Positions 7,577 to 15,100 of a stretch of 64,000 nucleotides of DNA are shown one piece after another. The notes under the pieces are model-generated. The model made no database searches, was not told the DNA's origin, and worked only from the letters and a program-made list of their open reading frames with translations. The DNA lies in contig NZ_CP128846.1 of the NCBI RefSeq assembly GCF_030388665.1, positions 7,660,001 through 7,724,000 on the forward strand, given 5' to 3'. Source of the stretch: Streptomyces flavofungini. GTDB lineage: Bacteria > Actinomycetota > Actinomycetes > Streptomycetales > Streptomycetaceae. The position numbers were made by a program, and so were the translations under genes. Position 1 is the stretch's first letter. The number at the start of each line of letters is the position of its first letter.

Positions 7577-8794
7577 GTGATATCGCAATTCGGACCGCCT
7601 ATAGACCTTACGGGCCTGCCGAACTTCGAGGAGGTAGATCAACGTCCGCGTCGGCCCGTCTTCGTCGGCCGCGTCTCCACCAAGGACCGCCAGAATCCGA
7701 GCAGTTCCCTGCCGCGACAGGTTGCCTTAGCTTCCGAACGTCTGCTTCCGAACGAGGACTTCGTAGCGCACTTCTGGGACGTCGAGTCAGGAATGCTCCC
7801 CGTCAGCCTCCGCGGCCGAGGTCTGCCCGAGCAGTACGACGCTCTGAACGTTCCCGTCCCCCGTGACGGAGGACTTCAGGACCTGATGGACCAGGCCGGA
7901 CCGATGGGCGTCACACACGTCCTGGCGGAGCGCTCTGACCGTGTGGCCCGCGCGATGCTGACCAGCCTCACCGTTGAGCACCACCTGGAGAAGGTTGGCG
8001 TCGAGGTGGTGTATGCCAACGAAGCCGTGGGCGGCACCGAATCCGGCAGACTGCGCACCCGCCGGTACAGCCAGGTGGATGCGGAGATCTACCGGGCGAC
8101 CCTCTTGGAGATGTCGATGGGGGGACAGATCCAGCACGCCATCAACGGCTGGAATCATGGCTACCCGCCGTACCCCTACATTGCGGTGGTCGACGAGGAT
8201 GCCCCCGAGCCGAGAGAAGGCCGATTCGGCGTCACACGGCCGAAGAAGAAGCTGGCGCCTCACCCCGACTCGCGTCGATTCAACGCAGCCAGAGAGTTGT
8301 GCCGACTGCGACGAGAAGAGCACCTGAGAGGCGGGGACATCATCGCCGTCCTGGAGGCGGACCCTGACCGATACCCGATCGAGGGCCGGTGGACGTACAA
8401 CCTCGTGGAAGGTCTGATTGCCAACCCCAAACTGACCGGGTATCAGGTGTACAACCGCAAGGCATCGCGCACCGGCCGGGCCGGATACACGACGCTGAAC
8501 CCCATCTCGCAATGGGTCTGGTCACCCAAGGAAGTGCACGAACCAGTGGTCAGCCTGGAGGAGTGGAAGGCAGCCCAGGAGGTCACCGCAGGACTCCGGG
8601 CGTCGAAGGACGCAGGGGGGCCGCTACTGCGCATCCGCGCCGCAGCTCGTCAGCGAGGGCTCACCGTCACTGTGGTCAACAGCAGCGACACGCACACGCT
8701 CTACCGGATCGGAGACCGAAAAGTGGCGCTGCCCAACCCCCTTCCGCAGGTCCTCGCCCAACAGATCATCGACGATTTGGGGGGTACGCCGTGA
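7577..8794 (+). CDS. Second serine recombinase, lacking a zinc ribbon, 405 aa
   Basis: The N-terminal resolvase domain (about residues 27-165) has the serine-recombinase signature G-R-V-S-T-K-D-R-Q followed by S-S-S-L-P-R-Q, with the second arginine motif E-R-S-D-R-V-A-R. A recombinase domain follows (GYPPYPY, then AARELCRLRREEH through NPKLTGYQVYNRKA). Large serine integrases normally have a zinc ribbon with two C-x2-C pairs and a coiled coil after this; here only one Cys is present in the protein and the C-terminus is short. GTG at 7577 has GGAG upstream. It is not at an obvious element boundary. It may be a DNA invertase, a second integrase, or the relic of a nested element. Confidence 0.75.
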   Translation: MISQFGPPIDLTGLPNFEEVDQRPRRPVFVGRVSTKDRQNPSSSLPRQVALASERLLPNEDFVAHFWDVESGMLPVSLRGRGLPEQYDALNVPVPRDGGLQDLMDQAGPMGVTHVLAERSDRVARAMLTSLTVEHHLEKVGVEVVYANEAVGGTESGRLRTRRYSQVDAEIYRATLLEMSMGGQIQHAINGWNHGYPPYPYIAVVDEDAPEPREGRFGVTRPKKKLAPHPDSRRFNAARELCRLRREEHLRGGDIIAVLEADPDRYPIEGRWTYNLVEGLIANPKLTGYQVYNRKASRTGRAGYTTLNPISQWVWSPKEVHEPVVSLEEWKAAQEVTAGLRASKDAGGPLLRIRAAARQRGLTVTVVNSSDTHTLYRIGDRKVALPNPLPQVLAQQIIDDLGGTP

Positions 8795-9168
8795 ACGAGC
8801 CCATCGAATGCCAGGCCATCAGGCGCGGAAGGGTCTGGGCGGTGCAGGTCCCCGAGTACGGGGTGTACGGGTACGGGCGCTCACTGAAAGCCGCGCGAGA
8901 GAACACCATCAAGGGTCTTGCCCTTGTGGGTGGGGATGCAGAGATCGTCATTACTCCGGTGACACCGGAGCTGGAGATGCTAAGGGCCGCTGAGGAGGCT
9001 TACGCGACGGCCTTGAAGAAGGCGGTGTCTGCCCTGGCACTCCGACGGGCAACAATGACTGACATTGCCCTAGCTACCCGAGTGCCGAGGGGCCGAGTGA
9101 AGCAGCTCCTAGCCCGCAACATTCCTGAGCCTCGCGGGAGGGTCGAACCCGTCTCCGACCCCGACTAG
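8791..9168 (+). CDS. HicB-like/HTH protein downstream of the recombinase, 125 aa
   Basis: The GTG start overlaps the TGA of the recombinase gene, so the two are translationally coupled. The first 60 residues (W-A-V-Q-V-P-E then YGRSLKAARENTIKGLAL) resemble the HicB-type partial RNase H fold; residues about 85-112 (T-M-T-D-I-A-L-A-T-R-V-P-R-G-R-V-K-Q-L-L) look like a helix-turn-helix. No HicA-like toxin is next to it. It may regulate or assist the recombinase. The HicB likeness is a visual judgement. Confidence 0.5.
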   Translation: MNEPIECQAIRRGRVWAVQVPEYGVYGYGRSLKAARENTIKGLALVGGDAEIVITPVTPELEMLRAAEEAYATALKKAVSALALRRATMTDIALATRVPRGRVKQLLARNIPEPRGRVEPVSDPD

Positions 9169-9210
9169 GCAACTTTCCAGCTAGCGCTCTCACTCTGCCT
9201 CTGAGATGAT

Positions 9211-9229
9211 CCCCCAAATCGTTTGGGGG
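9211..9229 (+). terminator. Perfect short hairpin at the start of the next frame
   Basis: CCCCCAAA, loop TCG, TTTGGGGG forms an 8-bp perfect hairpin. It follows the gene ending at 9168 and precedes a TTG start at 9239. It may be a terminator or a translation-control hairpin. Confidence 0.45.
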
Positions 9230-9238
9230 GTAGGAAAG

Positions 9239-9499
9239 TTGCAGGGAGACTTACGCGCCATACGGAAGAGCGCTCAGAAGGAGACCGAGAGGGCGGGATC
9301 CTTATGGGCCGGGTGCGGTCTGGTCTGGCTCATCGCCACAGCAGTACTGCATGACGTGACCGTCCTCGGCACCGTCATGTACTGGGGAATCTATGTAGGA
9401 GCAGTGGTCTCTACTGTGCTCCTCGTCCGGGCAATCATCCTGGTCCAGCGTCGAGCCGATCAGCAGATTAGAGCCCTCAAGAAGCGTGGCGGCCTGTAG
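9239..9499 (+). CDS. Small membrane protein, 86 aa
   Basis: Two hydrophobic segments (W-A-G-C-G-L-V-W-L-I-A-T-A-V and Y-W-G-I-Y-V-G-A-V-V-S-T-V-L-L-V) are flanked by basic ends, so the product probably spans the membrane twice. An ATG at 9206 is in frame but would place a strong hairpin inside the first codons and has no Shine-Dalgarno; TTG 9239 follows TAGGAAAG. Function unknown. It lies 42 nt before lsr2. Confidence 0.55.
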   Translation: MQGDLRAIRKSAQKETERAGSLWAGCGLVWLIATAVLHDVTVLGTVMYWGIYVGAVVSTVLLVRAIILVQRRADQQIRALKKRGGL

Positions 9500-9541
9500 G
9501 CCGCCTATCATCAGCGAACACATTTCACGGAAGGCACGAAG

Positions 9542-9880
9542 ATGGCTCAGAAGGTTCAGGTCCTGCTCATTGATGACCTGGAGGGCGGCGAGGCGGACGA
9601 GACCGTTGAGTTCGGCCTCGACGGCAAGCAGTACGTGATCGACCTGAAGGACAAGAACGCCAAGAAGCTGCGGAAGGCGCTTGAGCCGTTCCTGGCGGCC
9701 GGTCGCAAGACCGGTGGAGGCCGGGGTGGGAGCGGGAAGCGGTCCGCGGGGAGCAAGGCGGGCGGCGGCCAGGACACGGCTGCCATCCGTTCGTGGGCGA
9801 AGGACAACGGCTTTGAGGTCAACGACCGTGGCCGTGTCCCGGCGAACATCCGCGAGGCCTACGAGAAGGCCAACGCCTGA
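9542..9880 (+). CDS. lsr2: Phage-encoded Lsr2 nucleoid protein homologue, 112 aa
   Basis: The length and layout match Lsr2: an N-terminal beta-strand dimerisation domain starting MAQKVQVLLIDDL, a G/K/R-rich linker (about residues 58-75), and a C-terminal DNA-binding domain with I-R-x-W-A, N-D-R-G-R-V-P and I-x-x-A-Y. The R-G-R loop is the usual AT-hook-like minor-groove contact. Lsr2 silences AT-rich DNA in actinobacteria. A phage copy could protect or silence the prophage, or interfere with host silencing, as known for CgpS of a Corynebacterium prophage. A strong terminator follows. Confidence 0.92.
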   Translation: MAQKVQVLLIDDLEGGEADETVEFGLDGKQYVIDLKDKNAKKLRKALEPFLAAGRKTGGGRGGSGKRSAGSKAGGGQDTAAIRSWAKDNGFEVNDRGRVPANIREAYEKANA

Positions 9881-9903
9881 CGGCAGCAGCTCGACGAGCG
9901 CCA

Positions 9904-9939
9904 GGAGGCCCGCCCCCACGGACACGGGGGCGGGCCTCC
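9904..9939 (+). terminator. Strong GC-rich terminator after lsr2
   Basis: GGAGGCCCGCCCCC at 9904-9917 pairs perfectly with GGGGGCGGGCCTCC at 9926-9939 around an 8-nt loop. There is no long T tract, as is common for actinomycete terminators. Confidence 0.8.
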
Positions 9940-10122
9940 GCATGTTGCGGCATCGGCGCCCTGCGGCCTACCTGAAGCAGTCTTGACCAGGAGGGATGTC
10001 AAGAGAGCCGACAGATTCGCTACGGCTCCGCGACTATTCGCCAGGTTTTGCCAGGGCTCACCAGATGGTGTGCCACCTGACAAGGGTGCTTTGTATAGGG
10101 GCAACAGGCTTCAGGAGGGCAG

Positions 10123-10278
10123 GTGCCGAACCGCAGTAAAGATCAGCAGAGTGCACCCCCGCAGATCGAACTACGATTCGGGGGCGTGCACGTGACCGTT
10201 AGGCGGATCCCGCCTTGGCTGGTCTCGATTGCAGCTAGTTGCACTGCTGCGGGAGTCACCTGGTGGGCAAGCCGGTGA
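10123..10278 (+). CDS. Small single-pass membrane protein, 51 aa
   Basis: GTG at 10123 follows CAGGAGGG. The product has a polar N-terminus, then a basic R-R-I-P-P-W and one hydrophobic segment (W-L-V-S-I-A-A-S-C-T-A-A-G-V-T-W-W). This Pro-Trp-then-TM layout is common in small proteins of actinobacterial mobile elements, whose role is unknown to me. Here it sits between lsr2 and the convergent lysis genes. Confidence 0.5.
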   Translation: MPNRSKDQQSAPPQIELRFGGVHVTVRRIPPWLVSIAASCTAAGVTWWASR

Positions 10279-10401
10279 CAGGTTCTCGTTCTCAGATCCT
10301 GTGCGACTGGGGAGACAACGCATACGCGGCATGGGTGGCGTTCGGGCACGGTGTAGGCGTGCTTCGCCCCATCATCACGGCTGCCGTAGCAAGATGGTGC
10401 G

Positions 10402-10779
10402 ATGCGCATGACTACGGAGTTGGCCATGCCAATGGCGACCCTTACGCCAGCCGTCGCCTTGGCTCTGGCGTTGGAGGTCCGCAAGTGGAGGAAAGTACTG
10501 GATAAGTCACCCCAGGACGTTCGGGCGTGGTTTCTGAAAAGACCCTGGAAGTACATTGGAACCCTGGTGTACGTCTACTCTTTCACCCTTATCTTTGTTG
10601 AGTGGGATCTACTATCGTGGCTCGGTACTGAGAATCCCCGGCCGGATATGTCGGCAAAGGGCGGAGTCATCTGGGTGATGGTGGGCCTTACTGTCGCCGT
10701 CGTAGGGCCTGCCCTGTCCTTCTGGTACACCGTTGATCCCTGGCCGAAGCGTGGCGACGAGAAGGTCGAAGAGAGATAA
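10402..10779 (+). CDS. Membrane protein of unknown function, 125 aa
   Basis: Two clear membrane segments are seen: Y-I-G-T-L-V-Y-V-Y-S-F-T-L-I-F-V near residue 52 and V-I-W-V-M-V-G-L-T-V-A-V-V-G near residue 90. The N-terminal segment starting MRMTTELAMP is also mildly hydrophobic. ATG 10402 is the first of several possible starts, with only a weak purine tract upstream. The gene faces the lysis cassette across a bidirectional terminator. Confidence 0.5.
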   Translation: MRMTTELAMPMATLTPAVALALALEVRKWRKVLDKSPQDVRAWFLKRPWKYIGTLVYVYSFTLIFVEWDLLSWLGTENPRPDMSAKGGVIWVMVGLTVAVVGPALSFWYTVDPWPKRGDEKVEER

Positions 10780-10797
10780 TCCTAGGCAACACAGAAA

Positions 10798-10825
10798 AGC
10801 CCCCTACCCGAAAGGGCAGGGGGCT
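10798..10825. terminator. Bidirectional terminator between the left arm and the late region
   Basis: AGCCCCC at 10798-10804 pairs with GGGGGCT at 10819-10825, with a partly paired CCC/GGG inner stem and GAAA loop, A-rich upstream and T-rich downstream. It lies between convergent genes and can serve both strands. Confidence 0.85.
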
Positions 10826-10844
10826 TTCGTGTTTCAGGGCTCAA

Positions 10845-11060
10845 TCAGCCCCAGTTGGGGTCCTTCGGCGGCGCAGCAAGCGCCGCAGTGGTCTTGGTGT
10901 CCTCGTGCCGGGCCGCAGCAACACCGGTACCGAGAAGGGCCGCCGCGGACGCGGCAAGAGCCGTCCAGTCGATGTCAGGCCAGATGATCGGCAGAGAGAT
11001 CAGCACGGCGGAGAGGATGGAGTGGAGCCGGACAGCGTGGGCAGAGACGAAGTCAGTCAA
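10845..11060 (-). CDS. Putative holin ending in DPNWG, 71 aa
   Basis: A small membrane protein next to the endolysin gene and last in the late transcript, as expected for a holin. TTG at 11060 is chosen because GTGAGGAA lies just upstream; a longer frame to 11144 lacks this. Two hydrophobic stretches are seen (S-I-L-S-A-V-L-I-S-L-P-I-I-W-P and L-A-A-S-A-A-A-L-L-G-T-G-V-A-A-A) followed by a charged tail. The last residues are K-D-P-N-W-G, the same pentapeptide motif found in the secreted precursor at 32104-32316. Confidence 0.75.
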   Translation of the reverse strand: MTDFVSAHAVRLHSILSAVLISLPIIWPDIDWTALAASAAALLGTGVAAARHEDTKTTAALAAPPKDPNWG

Positions 11061-11091
11061 TGATTCCTCACATTCGAATTGGTGATGGGGA

Positions 11092-12006
11092 TTAGGCGAA
11101 GAGTCGGCGCCATGTCTCACGGCCTGGATAGCCGTCGGCATCACTGCCAGACCAGCCCTGAGCCTTCTGGAAGGCGCGCACCGCGGCCCGGTCGACGCTC
11201 GTCCACGTCGGGCCAGGGCCTACCTTGTAGAACCTTCCATAGCCGCGCTTGACGAGCTGCTTACCGAGCATCGTCACGTACTTGTTGCTGGCACCAGGAC
11301 GGAAATACGCGGTGCCGGGGAAGGGGCCGGGGCCAGGCTTCGGCTTGGTGGGCGGCTTCGGCTTGTCGGGCTTCGTCGGCGGCTTGCCGCCCGGCTTGAG
11401 CACCGTCTTTACGTCGGATCGCACCTCGGCCATGTCCATCATGCGACCGGGCTTGTAGCCGGGATCCCACTTGCCAGGAGAGCCCCACTCGCCGTGACCG
11501 ATGACGCTCTTCTCAGACCAGCCATGGAAGTCACAAACGGCAGCAGCGAGCCTGAGTAGAGTCTTGTACTGAGGGCCCGTCATCTGATGGCTTCCGGAGT
11601 ACCAGATCTCGACACCGTAGAAGCGGGCATTGCCGTCGACAGTCGACTGATTGTCAGCCGGAGGGTTCTTGCCGTAGGACTCGTTCTGAACAGCCCGGAG
11701 AACGTCAGGGTCACCGGAACCGGCGTGATTCGCTCGGCCCCAGCCGACGAGATGAACCGTGCCGTCCTGGGCGAGCCCGAAATGGCAGAGCGGCCCAGGG
11801 AGGCCCGCTATTCCGCCGTAGAGAAGGGCCCGCTGGTCCCTGGAGTCAGAACCAGTGTGATGGACCATGAAGCCGTTCACGGGGCCCCAAGCGCCCTTGT
11901 GATTCCGGTTGTGGGTCTCCCAGGATCGGTACTCCTTGAACGGAACATCGAACTTCCTGAGCTGCGCCTTAATCTGAGCAGGCGTCATAGGCTTAGCCAA
12001 AATCAA
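11092..12006 (-). CDS. Endolysin: N-acetylmuramoyl-L-alanine amidase with peptidoglycan-binding domain, 304 aa
   Basis: Residues about 35-195 form an Amidase_2 (PGRP-like) domain: VHHTGSDS gives the first zinc His, NHAGSGD and VIGHGEWGSPGKWDPG the later His and the typical ending G-x-W-D-P-G. A linker rich in Pro and Lys (K-P-P-T-K-P repeats, about residues 202-230) leads to a C-terminal PG_binding_1-like domain (V-x-M-L-G-K-Q-L-V-K-R-G-Y, A-V-R-A-F-Q-K-A-Q-G). It cleaves the amide between MurNAc and L-Ala for host lysis. The start overlaps the stop of the upstream gene by 4 nt. Confidence 0.93.
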   Translation of the reverse strand: MILAKPMTPAQIKAQLRKFDVPFKEYRSWETHNRNHKGAWGPVNGFMVHHTGSDSRDQRALLYGGIAGLPGPLCHFGLAQDGTVHLVGWGRANHAGSGDPDVLRAVQNESYGKNPPADNQSTVDGNARFYGVEIWYSGSHQMTGPQYKTLLRLAAAVCDFHGWSEKSVIGHGEWGSPGKWDPGYKPGRMMDMAEVRSDVKTVLKPGGKPPTKPDKPKPPTKPKPGPGPFPGTAYFRPGASNKYVTMLGKQLVKRGYGRFYKVGPGPTWTSVDRAAVRAFQKAQGWSGSDADGYPGRETWRRLFA

Positions 12007-12287
12007 TCCTCCGTAGAGTCATCCGTCAGCCGCACGACAGCGAGACGGGCAGGGTCAAGAGAAGTAAGAAGATGAATCAGTCGAGCGTTCTCGGCCTCGA
12101 TTCGAGCGAGGCGGGCCTTGATCTCGTCGAGGTCACCGGCAAGGCGGTCGGCTCGCTCTTTCTGGGCCTCGGCCTCCTCGCGCCACACGCGGGCCGCACT
12201 GGTTCGGAATGAAGCAAGGACGACAACGGCCGCGGCGACTACAGAAGCGAGGGCGGCCCCGGTCGACAGAATCTGAGTGGGAGTTAT
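12003..12287 (-). CDS. TM plus coiled-coil protein of the lysis region, apparent ATA start, 94 aa
   Basis: The conventional start GTG at 12188 lacks a Shine-Dalgarno and would remove an obvious N-terminal membrane segment. Upstream the frame stays open and reads T-P-T-Q-I-L-S-T-G-A-A-L-A-S-V-V-A-A-A-V-V-V-L, then a coiled coil (R-A-D-R-L-A-G-D-L-D-E-I-K-A-R-L-A-R-I-E). AGGAGG followed by CCCC leads exactly to an ATA codon at 12285-12287, where homologous phage proteins would have ATG. Either AUA is used or an ATG was mutated. Small TM/coiled-coil proteins like this are common beside phage lysis genes. Confidence 0.6.
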   Translation of the reverse strand: MTPTQILSTGAALASVVAAAVVVLASFRTSAARVWREEAEAQKERADRLAGDLDEIKARLARIEAENARLIHLLTSLDPARLAVVRLTDDSTED

Positions 12288-12310
12288 GGGGCCTCCTGGG
12301 CATGGAAAAG

Positions 12311-12328
12311 GCCCCCAGGGATGGGGGC
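12311..12328 (-). terminator. Terminator between tail tip and lysis genes
   Basis: On the minus strand GCCCCCA, TCCC loop, TGGGGGC is followed by CTTTTCC. It lies between the gene ending at 12347 and the ATA start at 12287. Confidence 0.75.
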
Positions 12329-12346
12329 TGGAGCGTTGGTTGGGCT

Positions 12347-12796
12347 TCAGGCAGTGGGCGGCTGCGTCTGGCAGGGGCAGGGCGGAAGCTGCGAGGCCGG
12401 GACCTTCCCGTTCTCGTCGAGCTGGGCGAAGCCGAGCGGCCTGCCCATGCGGGCCTGGATCGCCTCCACGGCCGCCGTGGTGGAGCCGTGAGGGTCGGCG
12501 GCGGCCTGGTGCTCGCTGAGCCTGTCGGCCGTGTCGACAGCGACTAGAGCGACCCTGGCCCCGCCGAAGTCGGCGTAGAGCCGAGTCCGCTCCTCCGGCC
12601 CGTAGAAGCCCGGGAGCATCCCGGAGGCGTCGGCGACGAGCTCCGTCATGGGCGCGCCGTCGAGGGCCAGGAGGTCAGTCACCTGCGTGGCCCCCTCGCC
12701 GGGACCAGTCCACACCGTCCCGGTAGCGCCAGGCACGCGGACGCCTGATGCGTCCTCAGCCACATCCGCAGCCGTCCCACCGAAGAGATAGCGCAT
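12347..12796 (-). CDS. Putative tail tip/fibre protein, 149 aa
   Basis: The product begins MRYLFGGTAADVAED and lies in the tail tip segment between the minor tail gene and lysis genes. It has the loose, Gly/Pro-rich character of phage fibre or baseplate appendage proteins, with a final low-complexity P-P-C-P-C-Q tail. The segment F-A-Q-L-D-E-N-G-K-V-P-A-S-Q-L-P is typical of the ends of phage fibre domains. Assignment rests mainly on position. Confidence 0.6.
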   Translation of the reverse strand: MRYLFGGTAADVAEDASGVRVPGATGTVWTGPGEGATQVTDLLALDGAPMTELVADASGMLPGFYGPEERTRLYADFGGARVALVAVDTADRLSEHQAAADPHGSTTAAVEAIQARMGRPLGFAQLDENGKVPASQLPPCPCQTQPPTA

Positions 12797-12799
12797 ACG

Positions 12800-13861
12800 T
12801 CACTCCTTGAGTTCGTTCGCTTCGACGACACCGGAAATGGACAGCGTCGACTTCGCTGGAAAGCTCTTTAGCCCGTCGAGCCCTTCGGCCGGAGTCTTGT
12901 GATTCGGCGTATGCAGAAGCAGAGTTGATGTTCCGGGCTCTGTAGTGGCCGTGATGGACAGCATGTTGGGCAGCAGTCCTGAAAGGCCGGGATTCGACAT
13001 GTACCCGTGTAGAGTCTGAATTCCCCTTGGGTTGCTCCGCTTTGGGAGTGACAGGCCGACTCGCCATTCACCGTGCTCGGCGTTACAGCCTTGGTCGAGT
13101 CCATTACGGATGGTGACCTGGACCCACAGCATGTTCGGGGCAATCCACCGCCACCGCCCGAAGCGATCCGCGGTAGGTAGCTGGAAAGTCGTACTGACCG
13201 TGCTCGGCGTGTACGTCTCCGATCTGCCCAGATGCCGGGTGATGGCGTAGCCGTCGTGCCCGTGAAAAGCCTCCTGCTGGCCGCCGATCGAGTTGGCATC
13301 GAGGTCGTATGACAGCGCATTTCGGGGGACCAGAGCGGCGCTGTCAGCAGCCCCCCACGGGTATGCCACCGGGTACGGCATGGCGAACGGCCCGCGCCTC
13401 AGGACCGTGAGAGCGCCGGAGGCGGCCGGAGCGTCGACCACCCACAGCGGCATTTCCCAGACGCCCCCGCGGACCTGAGTCGGTCTGGGCTCCGTCGGTG
13501 TCGCTGACTCGACGCCCTTGACGACGGCCAGGAGCACCGCCGACTTGGCCATGTCCAGGCGGATCACGATCAAGTCCTTGCGGCCCTTCGAGGACGGCGT
13601 AGCCTCGATGTCGAGGACGACACTGGACGTCGACCGGTAGTAGAAGCCGCCGACCCATGCCGCGCCTGAACTCACACGGACTTGGCGGCCGTTGACGACA
13701 GACGCAGAGAACGGCAAATCAGTCGGCTCAGGCCCCGTCAAGCGGTAGTCGATCCTGTCCCCGCCCCACTGCTGGGCCATGTCTTGCCACTGTGTCTGTG
13801 ACACCACGGCCGTGCCGCCGTCGGAATTGCTGGTGTCGAACGGATAGCTGCTCTGCGCCAT
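12800..13861 (-). CDS. Minor tail protein, 353 aa
   Basis: It sits directly downstream of the Gp37-like tail gene with a one-base overlap at 13861. The N-terminal part (W-Q-D-M-A-Q-Q-W-G, V-N-G-R-Q-V-R-V-S-S-G-A-A-W-V-G-G-F) resembles proteins that carry receptor-binding modules in actinophages, and the rest is beta-rich. Precise role (fibre, receptor binding) cannot be told from sequence alone. Confidence 0.65.
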   Translation of the reverse strand: MAQSSYPFDTSNSDGGTAVVSQTQWQDMAQQWGGDRIDYRLTGPEPTDLPFSASVVNGRQVRVSSGAAWVGGFYYRSTSSVVLDIEATPSSKGRKDLIVIRLDMAKSAVLLAVVKGVESATPTEPRPTQVRGGVWEMPLWVVDAPAASGALTVLRRGPFAMPYPVAYPWGAADSAALVPRNALSYDLDANSIGGQQEAFHGHDGYAITRHLGRSETYTPSTVSTTFQLPTADRFGRWRWIAPNMLWVQVTIRNGLDQGCNAEHGEWRVGLSLPKRSNPRGIQTLHGYMSNPGLSGLLPNMLSITATTEPGTSTLLLHTPNHKTPAEGLDGLKSFPAKSTLSISGVVEANELKE

Positions 13862-15093
13862 TACATCCTCGCCTCCAATCGCCTGATCTTCTTCTGCATC
13901 TCGTAGACGGTCTTGTACAAGTTCAAGGGTTCGCCGGAACCCTGCTCGCCGATTTTCGGGGCGACGTCCTGAGTGTTTCCACCGTCGTCCACGGAGATGA
14001 CGACCTCCCGGACGACGTCGCTGTACTCGGTGCCGTCCACGGCTACGGTGACCTTGTCGCCTACGAAGTAGTGTTTACCGAATTGGCAGTCGGGCGTATC
14101 GATCGGGTAGACCTGAAAATTACCGTTCTTCTCGCCCTCTCGAAGGGCGTCGGCTGCTGCTGTCTGTACTGCGTATTTGGCTGCATCGACGTCCTCGGCC
14201 GTCATCGACGAGTCGGATCTCACCGGCTGGCCGGTGGCCCGGTCGACCTTCAGTTGAATGTCCCGCTGATCGATGAGGCGTTCAATCTGCATGCCCCACT
14301 CGGCCTCTGACGCGGTGTCGATCTTTTGGTAGAAGTATCTTTCCAGGTTCTCCCCAGAGCAGCCGATGATGGCCCGCGTAACCTTGGGTGCGCTGAGAGT
14401 CCATATGTACTCGCGGAGGTTGCCGAGGTCGGGACTGAAGCGGACGGTCTTGGAAAGATCCCGGAGGGCGAAGATCTCGGCATCAATCTTCTGTGTCTCG
14501 GCGTTGTAAATGAAGCGGTAGGCAACATCACGCTTCTCGCACCACTCCTCAAGCCGTTCGCCAAGAATGTCCCACCGGAGGACTCCACCCATCGCCCGAC
14601 CAGCTGTCGAATCAGTGAGGACGATGTTTCCGATTCGCCGGTCAGGCACTGTGCCGGCCCCGAAGGCGGCGAGAAATTCTTTGTAGATCGCATGACCCGC
14701 GGAAGGTTCATTGACCCATCGGTTCGGAAGGCGACTCAGATACTGCTCGCTCACCGGTCTGGAGGGGTCGGGGAACATCAACCGGCGGTAGGCCAGGACG
14801 TTATGGCACTTGCCTGAGATGTAGAGCGATCCAGGGCCAGTGTGCTGCAACTTCGTCCAATATTTCTGGAAGATCTCGACCTGACCCGACAGGAGCGGTT
14901 TGGAAACACCCTCCTGCCAGATGGCGATCCCTCCGCCCTTCTCGATGAGTTGAGACTGAGGGGTGCCGTCCTTGATGAGGATCTGCCACGAGCCCTCTTG
15001 GCGGAGCTTGACCGTGAAATCCAATGAGATCCACTCGTCGATCTCGCCTACCCGCTTCAAGTCCTTGTCGAAGACCTCGACGCGATACGGCAT
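13861..15093 (-). CDS. Siphovirus tail protein, ReqiPepy6 Gp37-like, 410 aa
   Basis: The protein starts MPYRVEVFDKDLKRVGEID and contains G-S-W-Q-I-L-I followed by L-L-S-G-Q-V-E, then a D-A-A-K-Y-A-V-Q-T-A-A-A-D segment and a late Y-F-V-G-D-K-V-T-V pattern typical of the Gp37-like tail-tip family. This family forms the baseplate hub region after the distal tail protein. The C-terminus ends in a short coiled coil (Y-E-M-Q-K-K-I-R-R-L-E-A-R-M). Confidence 0.8.
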   Translation of the reverse strand: MPYRVEVFDKDLKRVGEIDEWISLDFTVKLRQEGSWQILIKDGTPQSQLIEKGGGIAIWQEGVSKPLLSGQVEIFQKYWTKLQHTGPGSLYISGKCHNVLAYRRLMFPDPSRPVSEQYLSRLPNRWVNEPSAGHAIYKEFLAAFGAGTVPDRRIGNIVLTDSTAGRAMGGVLRWDILGERLEEWCEKRDVAYRFIYNAETQKIDAEIFALRDLSKTVRFSPDLGNLREYIWTLSAPKVTRAIIGCSGENLERYFYQKIDTASEAEWGMQIERLIDQRDIQLKVDRATGQPVRSDSSMTAEDVDAAKYAVQTAAADALREGEKNGNFQVYPIDTPDCQFGKHYFVGDKVTVAVDGTEYSDVVREVVISVDDGGNTQDVAPKIGEQGSGEPLNLYKTVYEMQKKIRRLEARM

Positions 15094-15100
15094 GAACCTC

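Noticed and set aside
9996..10139. 47-codon plus-strand frame after lsr2
   Set aside because: The AGGAGGG lies too close to the ATG, the product shows no pattern and it overlaps the better-supported gene at 10123.
10239..10505. 88-aa plus-strand frame
   Set aside because: Overlaps two more convincing membrane-protein genes and lacks a good start signal.
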